Of a stretch of 64,000 nt of DNA, positions 8,395 to 16,313 are shown one piece after another. Below the pieces are notes generated by a model that was not told where the DNA came from, made no database searches, and saw only the letters and a program-made list of their open reading frames with translations. The position numbers were made by a program, and so were the translations under genes. Location: positions 124,001 through 188,000 of the forward strand of contig CAZOFH010000001.1 in NCBI GenBank assembly GCA_964579205.1, written 5' to 3'. Within the stretch, counting starts at the first letter, position 1. The number at the start of each line of letters is the position of its first letter. This DNA comes from UBA7867 sp964579205. Its GTDB lineage: Bacteria; Bacillota; Clostridia; Christensenellales; UBA1242.

Positions 8395-8444
8395 AAAAAA
8401 AAGACCGCCTAGGTCTTTCCCTCATCGAGAAAACGCGGCGGTCT
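8395..8444 (-). terminator. Rho-independent terminator after the 8451 gene
   Basis: AGACCGCC (8402-8409) pairs with GGCGGTCT (8437-8444). On the minus strand the stem is followed by a run of eight T. Confidence 0.8.
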
Positions 8445-8450
8445 AAAATA

Positions 8451-8699
8451 TTAGTTTGTGATAATACTCTTGATTTCGTTGAGTTGCTCAAGGTTGAGAA
8501 TCTCAATCTTTTTGTGAGCGTCCTGATATGCCAATTTGATAATTTGCGGGTAATCGCCCTCTTCTACCTTCTTTAGCATAATGTCAGCGAGACTGACCAA
8601 CTCTTCTTTGGTCTGATAATCAATCGAAGTCAAAATCTTCTCAAACACATTGTAACTCATTTCTACTACTTTTGGGTCATCCATAGTCAAATTTTCCAT
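8451..8699 (-). CDS. Hypothetical small acidic protein
   Basis: 82 residues, starting MENLTMDDPKV at ATG 8699 after GAGAGGT with good spacing. It lies 27 nt downstream of the 1266-residue gene and before a clear terminator, so the two form an operon. It is predicted largely helical, acidic and soluble (EELVSLADIMLKKVEEGDY), without signal peptide or membrane segment. I do not recognise a family. A partner role for the large upstream protein is possible from the operon alone. Confidence 0.65.
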   Translation of the reverse strand: MENLTMDDPKVVEMSYNVFEKILTSIDYQTKEELVSLADIMLKKVEEGDYPQIIKLAYQDAHKKIEILNLEQLNEIKSIITN

Positions 8700-8726
8700 A
8701 AAATGTTACCTCTCAAATTATTCAAA

Positions 8727-11700
8727 TTAGAATTTCTCTTGCTCAGTCTGTGCCGAAGATGTGCTCTCTGCGGTATACTCATCCAAAACCTTTTGCCCAG
8801 TGACGCGAGTCGTCTCGTGGGTAGCGGTCTGAGTCTTGCGGATAGTCATAGATTCGGCTCTGTCGATAGCAGCACCAGTCAAAGCGCTCTGACGCAAATC
8901 CCTAATCTCGCCCGACTCGCTTTCAGGAGGAGTGACGCCATCTAGTATTGCATAAACAGTATCTCTGAGGCTATCCTTGAGCAGCGCCCTACCAGCCTCT
9001 TCTCTAGCAGCACGAGTGCTCTTGCCCTCTAGTTGGGTAGCGCCGCTGGTCTCTAGCATCTTGTTTAACTTGCTAGTAGTAACGCTAATCTTTTCGCTGC
9101 CAAACTTGTCTTTGTTGACCTCACAGAACTCCTTGACAAGGTTCACAATATAGCCAGTGAGTCTATCAATTTGCTCGACTGCCTGAGTCTCCTCAGGGAA
9201 ACTCTGTTTGTTATAACTGCTGTTGGTCTGCGTCCTGCCGTGACTGGCTGGGTACATTACCACAGTCGCAACTGCGCCGACCGAAGCGCGCTCTTTGTAA
9301 TACTTGCGCTCAGCCTCGAGGACATGCTTTTCCTCCTCGCGGCAATCCTCTAGCATCTTGGCACACTCAGCAGTTTGAGTCATTCTCTCACTAGAGTACT
9401 CCATCACTAATTCAAACAAAATCTCTCTACACTTGGTCTTTGCCTGAGTGTCGCGCTTTGAAATCGCCTCTGCAGACTCAAAACGCGCTGCGTCGTAGAC
9501 AAAGTCAACCTGCTTTAGCACAGGAGCCTCCTTTTTGGCTTTGGCAATAGCGGTCTTGACCTCTACTGTGCTCTCTGTATTGGTTCCAAAAGTAGCGCCT
9601 TTGTCTATCACGGTGTCGGTGCTTTGGGTAGTGCTTTGGGTGGTTTGACTAGTGGTATCAACCACCTGCTCTGTCCCAAGTCCTTGGGCTTTTGCCTCGG
9701 CGTTCTCTTGCGAAGCATTAGTCTCTTGGGTACTACCTGTCACACCACCGAGCAATGCAGGAGACGGTGCTGGCGCGACAGCCTGCTGAGCAAATTCGTC
9801 CAAAGACTTTTGCTGCCCGCCCGACTGGCCAGTGCCATACCTATCCAAAGTCATCTGCACCACTCTATCAGCGTTTGTGTTGTGCTGGCTAGTACCTGCT
9901 GAATAAGCGTGCCCGCCGTTTTGGGTGAATATCCTCACGCTGTCGGCAATGATGTAGTAAATGATGGTATTAAAATAGTTGTTGTAAGTATTATTAATAT
10001 TAATATTGATATTACCTGCAGGAGCCTGCTGCCCAGCGTTTTGATTTTGCTGAGCGTGCTCTTTTGCCGCGTCAAAGATCGCCTGCTGCTCAGGAGTAAC
10101 GGTAGACTCTGCCTCTTGTTCACCAGTCTGCCCTTGCTCGCTGCCCACTCTCAAACCTGTCTGTGCAGACCTGTTAGGTGCGGCTGGCTCTGGCGCTGGC
10201 TCTGGATTAGGTGCAACCTCTGTATCGGGGCTCTCACCAGTCTGCTCTTGCGTATTGGCAGAGTCGACAATCTTGCCACGGCTCTTGTCCATACGACGGA
10301 AAACATCAGCCATCACACGCTGCTGCTCATCAGTTAATTCTACAACCGTGCTATTAGGCGTCTCAGGAGTAGGTGTAGTCTCAGAAGTCTCGTCTTGGGG
10401 AGTACCATTAGTCTCTGTATTTTGCCCAGAGGTCTGCTCGTCGCCCACTCTCAAACCTGTCTGTGTAGACCTGTTAGGAGCGGCTGGCTCTGGCGCTGGC
10501 TCTGGATTAGGTGTAACCTCTGTATCGGGGCTCTCACCAGTCTGCTCTTGCTGTGCATCAGGCTTTTGCTTGCTTTCTTCCGCCTCTGCTCGTCTAGCGG
10601 CACGCTCTTTACGCCTACGCTCGACCTCCTCGTCGGTTATTTCCTCACCCGGCTCAAAGCCTACAGTGTCTGGCAAATCATCTCTCGTCAAATCCTCCAG
10701 AGAAGGAATGATCCTTTGTGGCTTGCCAGCAGTATCGGTTTTATCAGTATTATCTGTATCGCCATTTTCCTCGCCAGAAGTGCCCTCTTGCTCGGACTGC
10801 TCTTCTTTCTTTACTCTAGTGATACGGTCAAAAACCCCTTGCATCCTACTCATCTGCTCAGGTGTCAGCCCAGCACCCTGCGGCACTGTAGGCTCTGGGG
10901 TGAATTTTGGCTCAGGCGCTGGTGCTGGGACAGTCTCATCCTTATGTTGAGGTTCTGGCGTAACCGTCTCACCACCTGGTGTCATTTCGCGCCCTGCCTC
11001 TTGTCCCTCAGGCGACGCCGACTGCTCCTCGGTCTGCTCTCCTGTAGGCTGCCTACCAGCCTCAAATATACGCATCAGAGCCTGCTCGATAGCGGCAGAA
11101 TTCATATCTGGCTCGAGTCTCAGGCTTGGGTCGGTAATGACATTGTTGGCATAAATCAACCCTTGCATACTAGGGTTGCCGTCCATTTTGGCAGCAATCG
11201 CGTCGAGCGAAATCCCCTTTGCCTCTGCATAAGCCTGCATATCAGGATTTAGGTCATAAGCAAAATTGTTTACACCAATCGCGTACATATTAGCGATCAA
11301 CGGCATAAAGTGTGCCGCATCTTTCTCATCCTCTAGCCCATCCATCACGATGCTAAGGTGCTGCTCAGCCTCTAGCCTAAAGGTGTCGCTCATCAAGCGC
11401 GCCTGCTCTACAGGCAAATCAAGCATATAGCACACGTCACTAGCGATAAGACACGTAGCAGCGCTAGTCAGTCTACCTCTCACCCTCAAGGCATTACTAT
11501 TGCTAAATACCTCAGGAGAAGGCAAATTGGTCGCAGCCTGATTAGCCAAAATCACGCGCTCAGCCAAATTACCTAATTGGTCAGTCTGAAAGCCACATAG
11601 GCATTTGATCACGCCGTACAATTTCTCAGTGTTTGTGTTGTCAGCAGGGTACTCAATCTTGTAGCGTTTTGGCCAGCCAGTAGGGCTAATACCGTTTTTG

Positions 11701-12527
11701 AGCGGCGAAACTCTCCTCTTGATGACGTCGAGCGCACCAAAGAACCTCTTCGGTCTGAATCTAATAGCCTTTTCACTCACCGAACTACCGTCAGCATCAC
11801 CCATTGCTGCGAACTCAATACCCACTTTGTTTGAGATACTGCGCATCACTTGCTCAAACTTTTCATCATTGCTGTCGAACTCACGAGTAAAAGTCTTGAG
11901 CGGCACCCCATTCTCTAAGGTAGGAGTGTAGTAGCCCAAGTTTGGGTCAGCTTTGGCAGGCTTTGTATTAGCGTCGAAATTCTCCGGATGCTTGAGATTG
12001 CGCTCAGCACGCAGTACCGCGATGAATTGCTTTACACTCATAGTAGGCTCTCTGTCGGTAATCTTTGCCCACGCGTCCATAAAAGGAGTGTCCACGCTAG
12101 CGGCACCCGAATTGAGCTTTATCCTATAAATAGCCTGCTTTATCTCAGAATTGCGAATCTTACCCAACAGCGCACTACTATTGTACCCGTGCGAAAGCAA
12201 TGAGTACGCAGTCCTCATTTCAGGGCTCACCTTGTGCGCATCCAAATCCGCTAATAAATAAGGATTGTGAAATGCCGCCTCAAAATCAGCGCGCGTGCTC
12301 AACTTTGCACTCTCAAAAGAATGCCCATAAAAATCACTCGGAATAACTCGAGTCAAGTCCTCTATCATCCTACGCGAAGAAAAAGGCACACGCCCGACCT
12401 TGAGCTTTGCACGGGTAAACCAAAAGACTCTTTTGCGAATGTTGTCTTGAAACTCAAAACCGCTCAAAACGCCATTCTCCGCGGTCAAATCCTCCTCGTA
12501 TGGTGAAAATCTCTCTCCTTGAGACAT
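8727..12527 (-). CDS. Large cytoplasmic protein of unknown function with acidic Pro/Glu/Gln/Thr-rich centre
   Basis: 1266 residues from ATG 12527, after TAGGAGGgaattacat; promoter at 12565-12593. There is no signal peptide and no membrane segment. Residues about 1-490 form a globular, mostly helical domain I do not recognise (RKRVFWFTRAKLKVGRVPFS near the start). About 490-950 is low-complexity (PAPEPK, EEQSEQEG, TPNPEPAPEPAAPN), with a 115-nt direct repeat in the DNA. It includes a NINININNTYNNY segment followed by a short hydrophobic patch. About 960-1266 is charged and helical (AKTKCREILFELVMEYSS, EECREEEKHVLEAERKYY-like stretch), probably coiled coil. The downstream 82-residue gene shares the operon. 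It could be a scaffold or partner of the conjugation-type module at 18-29 kb, but nothing in the sequence proves it. Confidence 0.8.
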   Translation of the reverse strand: MSQGERFSPYEEDLTAENGVLSGFEFQDNIRKRVFWFTRAKLKVGRVPFSSRRMIEDLTRVIPSDFYGHSFESAKLSTRADFEAAFHNPYLLADLDAHKVSPEMRTAYSLLSHGYNSSALLGKIRNSEIKQAIYRIKLNSGAASVDTPFMDAWAKITDREPTMSVKQFIAVLRAERNLKHPENFDANTKPAKADPNLGYYTPTLENGVPLKTFTREFDSNDEKFEQVMRSISNKVGIEFAAMGDADGSSVSEKAIRFRPKRFFGALDVIKRRVSPLKNGISPTGWPKRYKIEYPADNTNTEKLYGVIKCLCGFQTDQLGNLAERVILANQAATNLPSPEVFSNSNALRVRGRLTSAATCLIASDVCYMLDLPVEQARLMSDTFRLEAEQHLSIVMDGLEDEKDAAHFMPLIANMYAIGVNNFAYDLNPDMQAYAEAKGISLDAIAAKMDGNPSMQGLIYANNVITDPSLRLEPDMNSAAIEQALMRIFEAGRQPTGEQTEEQSASPEGQEAGREMTPGGETVTPEPQHKDETVPAPAPEPKFTPEPTVPQGAGLTPEQMSRMQGVFDRITRVKKEEQSEQEGTSGEENGDTDNTDKTDTAGKPQRIIPSLEDLTRDDLPDTVGFEPGEEITDEEVERRRKERAARRAEAEESKQKPDAQQEQTGESPDTEVTPNPEPAPEPAAPNRSTQTGLRVGDEQTSGQNTETNGTPQDETSETTPTPETPNSTVVELTDEQQRVMADVFRRMDKSRGKIVDSANTQEQTGESPDTEVAPNPEPAPEPAAPNRSAQTGLRVGSEQGQTGEQEAESTVTPEQQAIFDAAKEHAQQNQNAGQQAPAGNINININNTYNNYFNTIIYYIIADSVRIFTQNGGHAYSAGTSQHNTNADRVVQMTLDRYGTGQSGGQQKSLDEFAQQAVAPAPSPALLGGVTGSTQETNASQENAEAKAQGLGTEQVVDTTSQTTQSTTQSTDTVIDKGATFGTNTESTVEVKTAIAKAKKEAPVLKQVDFVYDAARFESAEAISKRDTQAKTKCREILFELVMEYSSERMTQTAECAKMLEDCREEEKHVLEAERKYYKERASVGAVATVVMYPASHGRTQTNSSYNKQSFPEETQAVEQIDRLTGYIVNLVKEFCEVNKDKFGSEKISVTTSKLNKMLETSGATQLEGKSTRAAREEAGRALLKDSLRDTVYAILDGVTPPESESGEIRDLRQSALTGAAIDRAESMTIRKTQTATHETTRVTGQKVLDEYTAESTSSAQTEQEKF
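10137..10551. repeat. Pair of 115-nt in-frame direct repeats within the 1266-residue gene
   Basis: 10137-10251 and 10437-10551 are nearly identical (a few substitutions) and exactly 300 nt apart. They encode EQTGESPDTEV.PNPEPAP, EPAAPNRS.QTGLRVG. Because the offset is 100 codons, recombination between them would delete or add 100 residues without breaking the frame. Confidence 0.85.
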
Positions 12528-12564
12528 ATGTAATTCCCTCCTAAGTACACTTACTTATAAGTTT

Positions 12565-12593
12565 ATTATATCACAAACTGAACCAAAAATCAA
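12565..12593 (-). promoter_or_regulatory. Sigma-A promoter of the 12527 gene
   Basis: Minus strand: TTGATT (12593-12588), 17-nt spacer, TATAAT (12570-12565). The rest of the 12528-12937 gap holds a hairpin repeat (12805) and a terminator (12884); I see no gene in it. Confidence 0.75.
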
Positions 12594-12804
12594 GATAGAT
12601 ATGTAAGATTTATCATTTTATTTTTAAATTGCTTATTTTGCCATTTTTTGAGCCAAAAATTTGCGAGGAAATAAAGGAAGAAACGGCTTGATAAATAAGA
12701 ATAAGTGCCTAAAATAGAACTCGTATGGAGGTGAGGGAAAAACAGTTTTTTGCGGGCGGCTCGAATAGTACTGCTTGACACTCTATGCAAATAGTTTCTT
12801 TTTT

Positions 12805-12860
12805 GGGTTCGCTACCACTCTCAGATCCCACGCGGTATTGCATACCGCTCTGGATGGACA
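12805..12860 (+). repeat. Dispersed hairpin repeat, copy R2
   Basis: GGGTTCGCT flank, hairpin GCGGTAT-TGC-ATACCGC, then CTCTGGATGGACA. Same family as 5858 but with a different, still perfectly paired stem. Confidence 0.7.
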
Positions 12861-12883
12861 AAGGAAGAAAGTAATTAATAAGG

Positions 12884-12912
12884 AGAAAAGCGCCCCACTT
12901 GGTCGCTTTTCT
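12884..12912 (-). terminator. Probable terminator of the 12938 gene
   Basis: AGAAAAGCG (12884-12892) pairs with CGCTTTTCT (12904-12912), directly downstream of the stop at 12938. The U-tract on the minus strand is short, hence moderate confidence. Confidence 0.5.
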
Positions 12913-12937
12913 AATTATCGTATTATTCATCTTTTTA

Positions 12938-15061
12938 TTATGTATTATCCACTTCGAGATTGACACTATTATTGGTCGTTGGCTGATATACAGCCACAAG
13001 AGTATGCCCAAAAGCCTCTGCTTTGGTTACCCGATAACTAGTATTAGTCGAAATAGCAGTCGTGCGGTCATCGTCGAGGTACCACCCGACAAAATCATAC
13101 CCCGGTTGACACAAAATAGTAGATACAGTGATAGTGTCGCTATCTTCCAAGTTTTCAAAGTCGTCCCCTACTATATACGCAGTGCCGCCGAGAGTCGCCG
13201 TAACTACCACACCACTCACCGAACCGCCCGCCGTTTTGAGTCCAGAATATACTCCGGAGGTGGTTTTGATATAAAGCGGAACTGCGCCATCACAAAAGAT
13301 GCCTTCAAAAATAAAGTACAAGTAGTTTTTGTTTTCATTTGCCAAGCAAGTCACACGCATTGCAACGGAAGTGTTACCGATTTCGGTCGAACAATACTCG
13401 ACAGGGTACCATTTATCATTATCAAAAGAAAATTCCGACACTTTGTACCCGCTCGCAGGAGTTAGCATCAAACCCCCGTCCAAATTGTCGTCCGCCACAC
13501 GCATCAGTTTGGTAAAAGAGGTCGTGCTCCCCACCAAATACACCGCGTACGGATCCTCCAAATAGTGGGCATAAAGTGTAGTATTCGTAGTAAAAGTCGA
13601 AACAGTCACCGAGGGGGTTCCGTCAGCATTGTAGATTTTTGTACCCTGACCGTTTTGCTGAGTGTAATACCCCCAAAATTGATAATTAGTCTTGACTGGC
13701 ACGGTTATATTAGGCAGTGCTCCACCCGCCAAAACATTCATACTAGTAGTACCTGAGGTGGTCGCTCCATTATTATTAAAAGTCAAATTGGCAGAAACAA
13801 TATTCCACACCGCATACAAGTTAATAGTCGCACCATCATTGTTTGCCCCGACCGCTATCGTGTCGAGTGAGCAAGCGTTTGCGTAAGTAGCAGATGTCGC
13901 AGTGTTAGACAATGACCAACCCGCAAAAATAGCACCTTCCCGAGTAAATCCGACCGCAGAAATCTTGTTCCCTTGCCCAAACAACAAACAGCTATCACTC
14001 ATCGAGCCTCCTGTCGCTCCGTTGCCATTGTATTTTATTGTGTAGGTGTTGGCAGTGTAATGAGGGAAAATTATGTAAGCAGGCTCATCAAAAGCACACA
14101 TAGTCGAAGGAGTAAAAACCTCGCCCGCATTATGGGTTCCAAATCCCCAATATTCTGGTCTAAGTAATGCCTGATTTTGCGATGTTACGACATCGCTATT
14201 AATCCCCCTCTCTTGGATGTCTATCGAATTGCAAAAATTTACAGAATTCTCACTATCTCCACTCTCCTCATCCCATAAATTCACAGCCCATGTGGTACCA
14301 CTAACTGATTCTCCAAAATTAGCACTTACGCCAGAGCACGTTGAATACGAACAATCATAAATTGTAGTGTTGTTACCAACTCCCGCTAGCGCACCCTTTT
14401 TCGTACTACTACTTGACGCAGCAATAGCAGAATTTGTTGCTTCACACCGCGAAAATAACGCACTCGATGCCGTTCCAGCAATAAAGCCCGCATATGCCAC
14501 ACGGCTATACACACTCAAACTACTATCTTCCACCGTATTAGACAAAACAACAGAGTCTTCACTCATAGTGCCTGCTAATATACCAGCACTAACATTACTC
14601 CCAGTATTAGAAACTGTTATGGTTAGTTTTAACTTCAAGTTTACAATATAAGCATTAGAAAGAAGCCCAAACAATCCAGCATTATTGTTTGCATCAGGAG
14701 TGATAGTTATACTACCCGAAATGGTATATCCATTACCATTGAGATAACCGGAAAATCCAGAAATAGGAGTCCAATTACCAGATAAAGAAATATCGCTACT
14801 TAATTTGTACGCATAAGTTCCTGTCATATTGGATAATTGCGTAGCCGAACTCACCGAAGTACAATCGCTGGTACTTATCTCTGACCAGTTGGCAGTATAT
14901 CCAACCTGTTCAATGTTAGGTACGGTAAATGGGTCACCAATGGAAATACTATACTTTCGCGTCTCCATTGTTTTTCCGTTTGGCACGCAGTAAACAGAAG
15001 AGTCAAACTCATATGCCTCAGCAACAGTATCGTTAGGAACTGTGGATAAGTGGCCAACCAA
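12938..15061 (-). CDS. InlB/GLUG-like surface protein, phase-variable, frame shown OFF
   Basis: The body of 707 residues is read in the frame of TTG 15061; the real start is probably ATG 15144, shifted by a 13-G tract (15111-15123). Residues about 45-280 are a GLUG-like region (NGNGYTISGSITIT, AGLFGLLSNA, AGILAGTMSEDSVV, GALAGVGNNT). About 330-490 hold two InlB B-repeats ending LYAVW and TLYAHY. About 490-700 is the same C-terminal domain as in the 1091-5395 protein (SFDNDKWY, SGLKTAG, IVGDDFENL). The N-terminal 30 residues after the G-tract are also shared, while the middle differs: a modular paralogue. It is membrane-anchored through the N-terminus and exported only when in frame. Role inferred: surface contact. 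Confidence 0.85.
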   Translation of the reverse strand: MVGHLSTVPNDTVAEAYEFDSSVYCVPNGKTMETRKYSISIGDPFTVPNIEQVGYTANWSEISTSDCTSVSSATQLSNMTGTYAYKLSSDISLSGNWTPISGFSGYLNGNGYTISGSITITPDANNNAGLFGLLSNAYIVNLKLKLTITVSNTGSNVSAGILAGTMSEDSVVLSNTVEDSSLSVYSRVAYAGFIAGTASSALFSRCEATNSAIAASSSSTKKGALAGVGNNTTIYDCSYSTCSGVSANFGESVSGTTWAVNLWDEESGDSENSVNFCNSIDIQERGINSDVVTSQNQALLRPEYWGFGTHNAGEVFTPSTMCAFDEPAYIIFPHYTANTYTIKYNGNGATGGSMSDSCLLFGQGNKISAVGFTREGAIFAGWSLSNTATSATYANACSLDTIAVGANNDGATINLYAVWNIVSANLTFNNNGATTSGTTSMNVLAGGALPNITVPVKTNYQFWGYYTQQNGQGTKIYNADGTPSVTVSTFTTNTTLYAHYLEDPYAVYLVGSTTSFTKLMRVADDNLDGGLMLTPASGYKVSEFSFDNDKWYPVEYCSTEIGNTSVAMRVTCLANENKNYLYFIFEGIFCDGAVPLYIKTTSGVYSGLKTAGGSVSGVVVTATLGGTAYIVGDDFENLEDSDTITVSTILCQPGYDFVGWYLDDDRTTAISTNTSYRVTKAEAFGHTLVAVYQPTTNNSVNLEVDNT

Positions 15062-15144
15062 GAGCCACGCTGATAGAGAAATTACAACAACTATTATTAG
15101 GCTAATTAAGCCCCCCCCCCCCCGGACAGAAAGCCTTTATTCAT
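15062..15144 (-). other. 5' coding segment (start, G-tract, anchor) of the 12938-15061 gene
   Basis: ATG 15144 follows GGAGaaaaacgcg, identical to the site at 5480. It reads MNKGFLS, glycines, then with 13 G hits TAA at 15108-15106. With 11 or 14 G it runs through the same hydrophobic anchor (LISLIIVVVISLSAWLLV) into the 15061 frame. So this copy needs a different tract length modulo 3 from the copy at 5480. Confidence 0.8.
15111..15123 (-). repeat. Second homopolymeric tract of 13 G on the coding strand
   Basis: Thirteen C on the plus strand, at the same place in the gene as the tract at 5446-5458. 11 or 14 G would open the frame. Confidence 0.9.
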
Positions 15145-15264
15145 CGCGTTTTTCTCCTTTTTTTGCCTATTTTTTAACCACAGTTTTCGGGGGCGGTTTT
15201 GCCCTCTTTTTACAACTTTCGCCCGCCACAAAACTTGAGGTGTTTTAAATTTCTTCCTCTTTTT

Positions 15265-15317
15265 TGTCATTCAGAGCAACCGCAGTTTGCGTGGAATCCG
15301 TGAGCGTCAGCGAACCT
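15265..15317 (-). repeat. Dispersed hairpin repeat, copy R3 (within the leader)
   Basis: Reverse orientation: GTCATTCAGAG ... CGTGGAATCCGTGAG ... GCGAACC, with a weak stem GCAA/TTGC. It is part of a segment of roughly 270 nt that replaces about 85 nt of the leader found in the copy at 5480-5690, so the 15144 gene has a leader of about 400 nt. The rest of the 15145-15912 gap has small hairpins (GGCGC-GAT-GCGCC; TTTCGCA-TAG-TGCGAAA) and no gene. Confidence 0.6.
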
Positions 15318-15549
15318 AAAAAACTTAAACAACAAATTCTCTTCCCGGCCTCTTACACTATGTGCAGACTGTCTCAGTGAGGGTGGGGTCGGCGCGATGC
15401 GCCGAATCCCACACCGCGATTACTTTCGCATAGTGCGAAAAGAAGGAATTCTTTTAATTGTTTTTGTTCGCTATCGCGCTCGACTCCCTGCCCCTGCGAG
15501 GTGCCCAATAACTACGGAAGACCGACCTTTGCGATTGCTTTACAGTATT

Positions 15550-15578
15550 ATTGTAACTACTTTTTTCAAAAATATCAA
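15550..15578 (-). promoter_or_regulatory. Sigma-A promoter of the second phase-variable gene
   Basis: Minus strand: TTGATA (15578-15573), 17-nt spacer, TACAAT (15555-15550). Both boxes and about 60 nt around them are the same as at 5692-5720. Confidence 0.75.
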
Positions 15579-15677
15579 CTAAAATGGGGCGCTTTTTACA
15601 AAAAGTTAAAATTTTTTTTGTTTTTCATCAATTTTTACTCCCTTTCTCTTGTTACTATGCGCAAACAAATGCGATAT

Positions 15678-15733
15678 GGGGTTCGCTATCGCTCACAGAG
15701 CCCACGGAGCGCGATGAACTCCTCTGAATGACA
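15678..15733 (+). repeat. Dispersed hairpin repeat, copy R4
   Basis: GGGGTTCGCTATCGCTCAC, then CCACGGAG ... CTCCTCTGAATGACA. The stem is reduced to GGAG/CTCC. GCAAACAAATGC precedes it (15661-15672), as at 5841. Confidence 0.7.
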
Positions 15734-15840
15734 AAGGAAGAGAATTGACCTTTATAATAAATAATAATTGCAGGTTCGGGGTGCAACCCCCTTGTTGGGA
15801 GAAGAACAAAAAAAATTTTTGAGAAATTTGCAAAAAAACC

Positions 15841-15869
15841 TTGAAATATTGAAAAAGATATGATATAAT
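15841..15869 (+). promoter_or_regulatory. Sigma-A promoter of tRNA-Glu
   Basis: TTGAAA (15841-15846), 17-nt spacer, TATAAT (15864-15869), 43 nt before the mature tRNA 5' end. Confidence 0.8.
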
Positions 15870-15912
15870 AAGGTCGTATTGGTTAGAAAGTCACCGAAAT
15901 ACAGCGAAATAT

Positions 15913-15987
15913 GCCTTCATAGTATAAGGGTTAGTACACCAGCCTCTCACGTTGGACATAGGGGTTCGAATCCCCTTGGAGGTACCA
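15913..15987 (+). tRNA. tRNA-Glu (anticodon CTC)
   Basis: Acceptor GCCTTCA pairs with TGGAGGT (two wobble pairs). The anticodon arm is CCAGC-CTCTCAC-GTTGG, with CTC in the loop reading GAG codons. The T arm contains GGGGTTCGAATCCCC, the discriminator is A, and CCA is encoded (15985-15987). Promoter and terminator flank it as a single-gene unit. No integrase or duplicated 3' end was seen beside it. Confidence 0.95.
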
Positions 15988-15990
15988 TTC

Positions 15991-16015
15991 AAGCCGCACT
16001 TTGTGCGGCTTTTTG
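15991..16015 (+). terminator. Terminator of tRNA-Glu
   Basis: AAGCCGCAC-TTT-GTGCGGCTT followed by TTTT, three bases after the CCA end. Confidence 0.85.
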
Positions 16016-16052
16016 TTTTACTATAGCAAAAAGGGCGGCTTGCCGCAGTTTT

Positions 16053-16107
16053 GGGGTTCGCCCTGCTCACAGATCCCACGCAGTATTGCATACCGCTCTG
16101 AATGACA
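16053..16107 (+). repeat. Dispersed hairpin repeat, copy R5
   Basis: GGGGTTCGCCCTGCTCACAG flank, stem GCAGTAT-TGC-ATACCGC with one mismatch, then CTCTGAATGACA. Just upstream (16034-16046) is GGCGGCTTGCCGC, an isolated copy of the outer arm of the cloverleaf element at 16163. The 15988-16313 gap holds only the tRNA terminator and these repeats. Confidence 0.7.
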
Positions 16108-16162
16108 AAAAAGGGGGGCTGCGCCACAATTAATTACTGCGAATTCGGGGTGCATCCCCACC

Positions 16163-16253
16163 GAGGCGGCTTGCCGCAGGCGCCCTGCGGGGCGCCTAAT
16201 GCGCCGAATGGCGCATAGTGCGTGCCGTCGGCACGCGCGCGGCAAGCCGCCTC
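16163..16253. repeat. Cloverleaf-like structured repeat, copy 2
   Basis: A 15-bp outer stem GAGGCGGCTTGCCGC (16163-16177) pairs with GCGGCAAGCCGCCTC (16239-16253). It encloses AGGCGCCC/GGGCGCCT (16178-16197), TGCGCC-GAAT-GGCGCA (16200-16215) and GTGCGTGCC-GTC-GGCACGCGC (16218-16238). Relative to copy 1 at 5974, stem bases change on both sides together. It lies 60 nt downstream of the ssb stop. Confidence 0.75.
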
Positions 16254-16313
16254 CCCCGTCGGGAGACAACGCGCGGCAAAACAAAAAACGCGACCCAAAA
16301 AAGCCGCGCCAGC

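Noticed and set aside
10255..11252. Long plus-strand frames (231 and 285 residues) inside the 1266-residue gene
   Set aside because: They are antisense to the low-complexity Pro/Glu-rich region; skewed codons there keep other frames open by chance.
1091..15144. Treating the two G-tract genes as pseudogenes
   Set aside because: The bodies are intact over thousands of bases, and both breaks fall exactly in slippage-prone homopolymers; a switch or a length miscall explains them better.
15913..15987. tRNA-Glu as the attachment site of an integrated element
   Set aside because: No integrase gene and no repeat of the tRNA 3' end elsewhere in the window were found.
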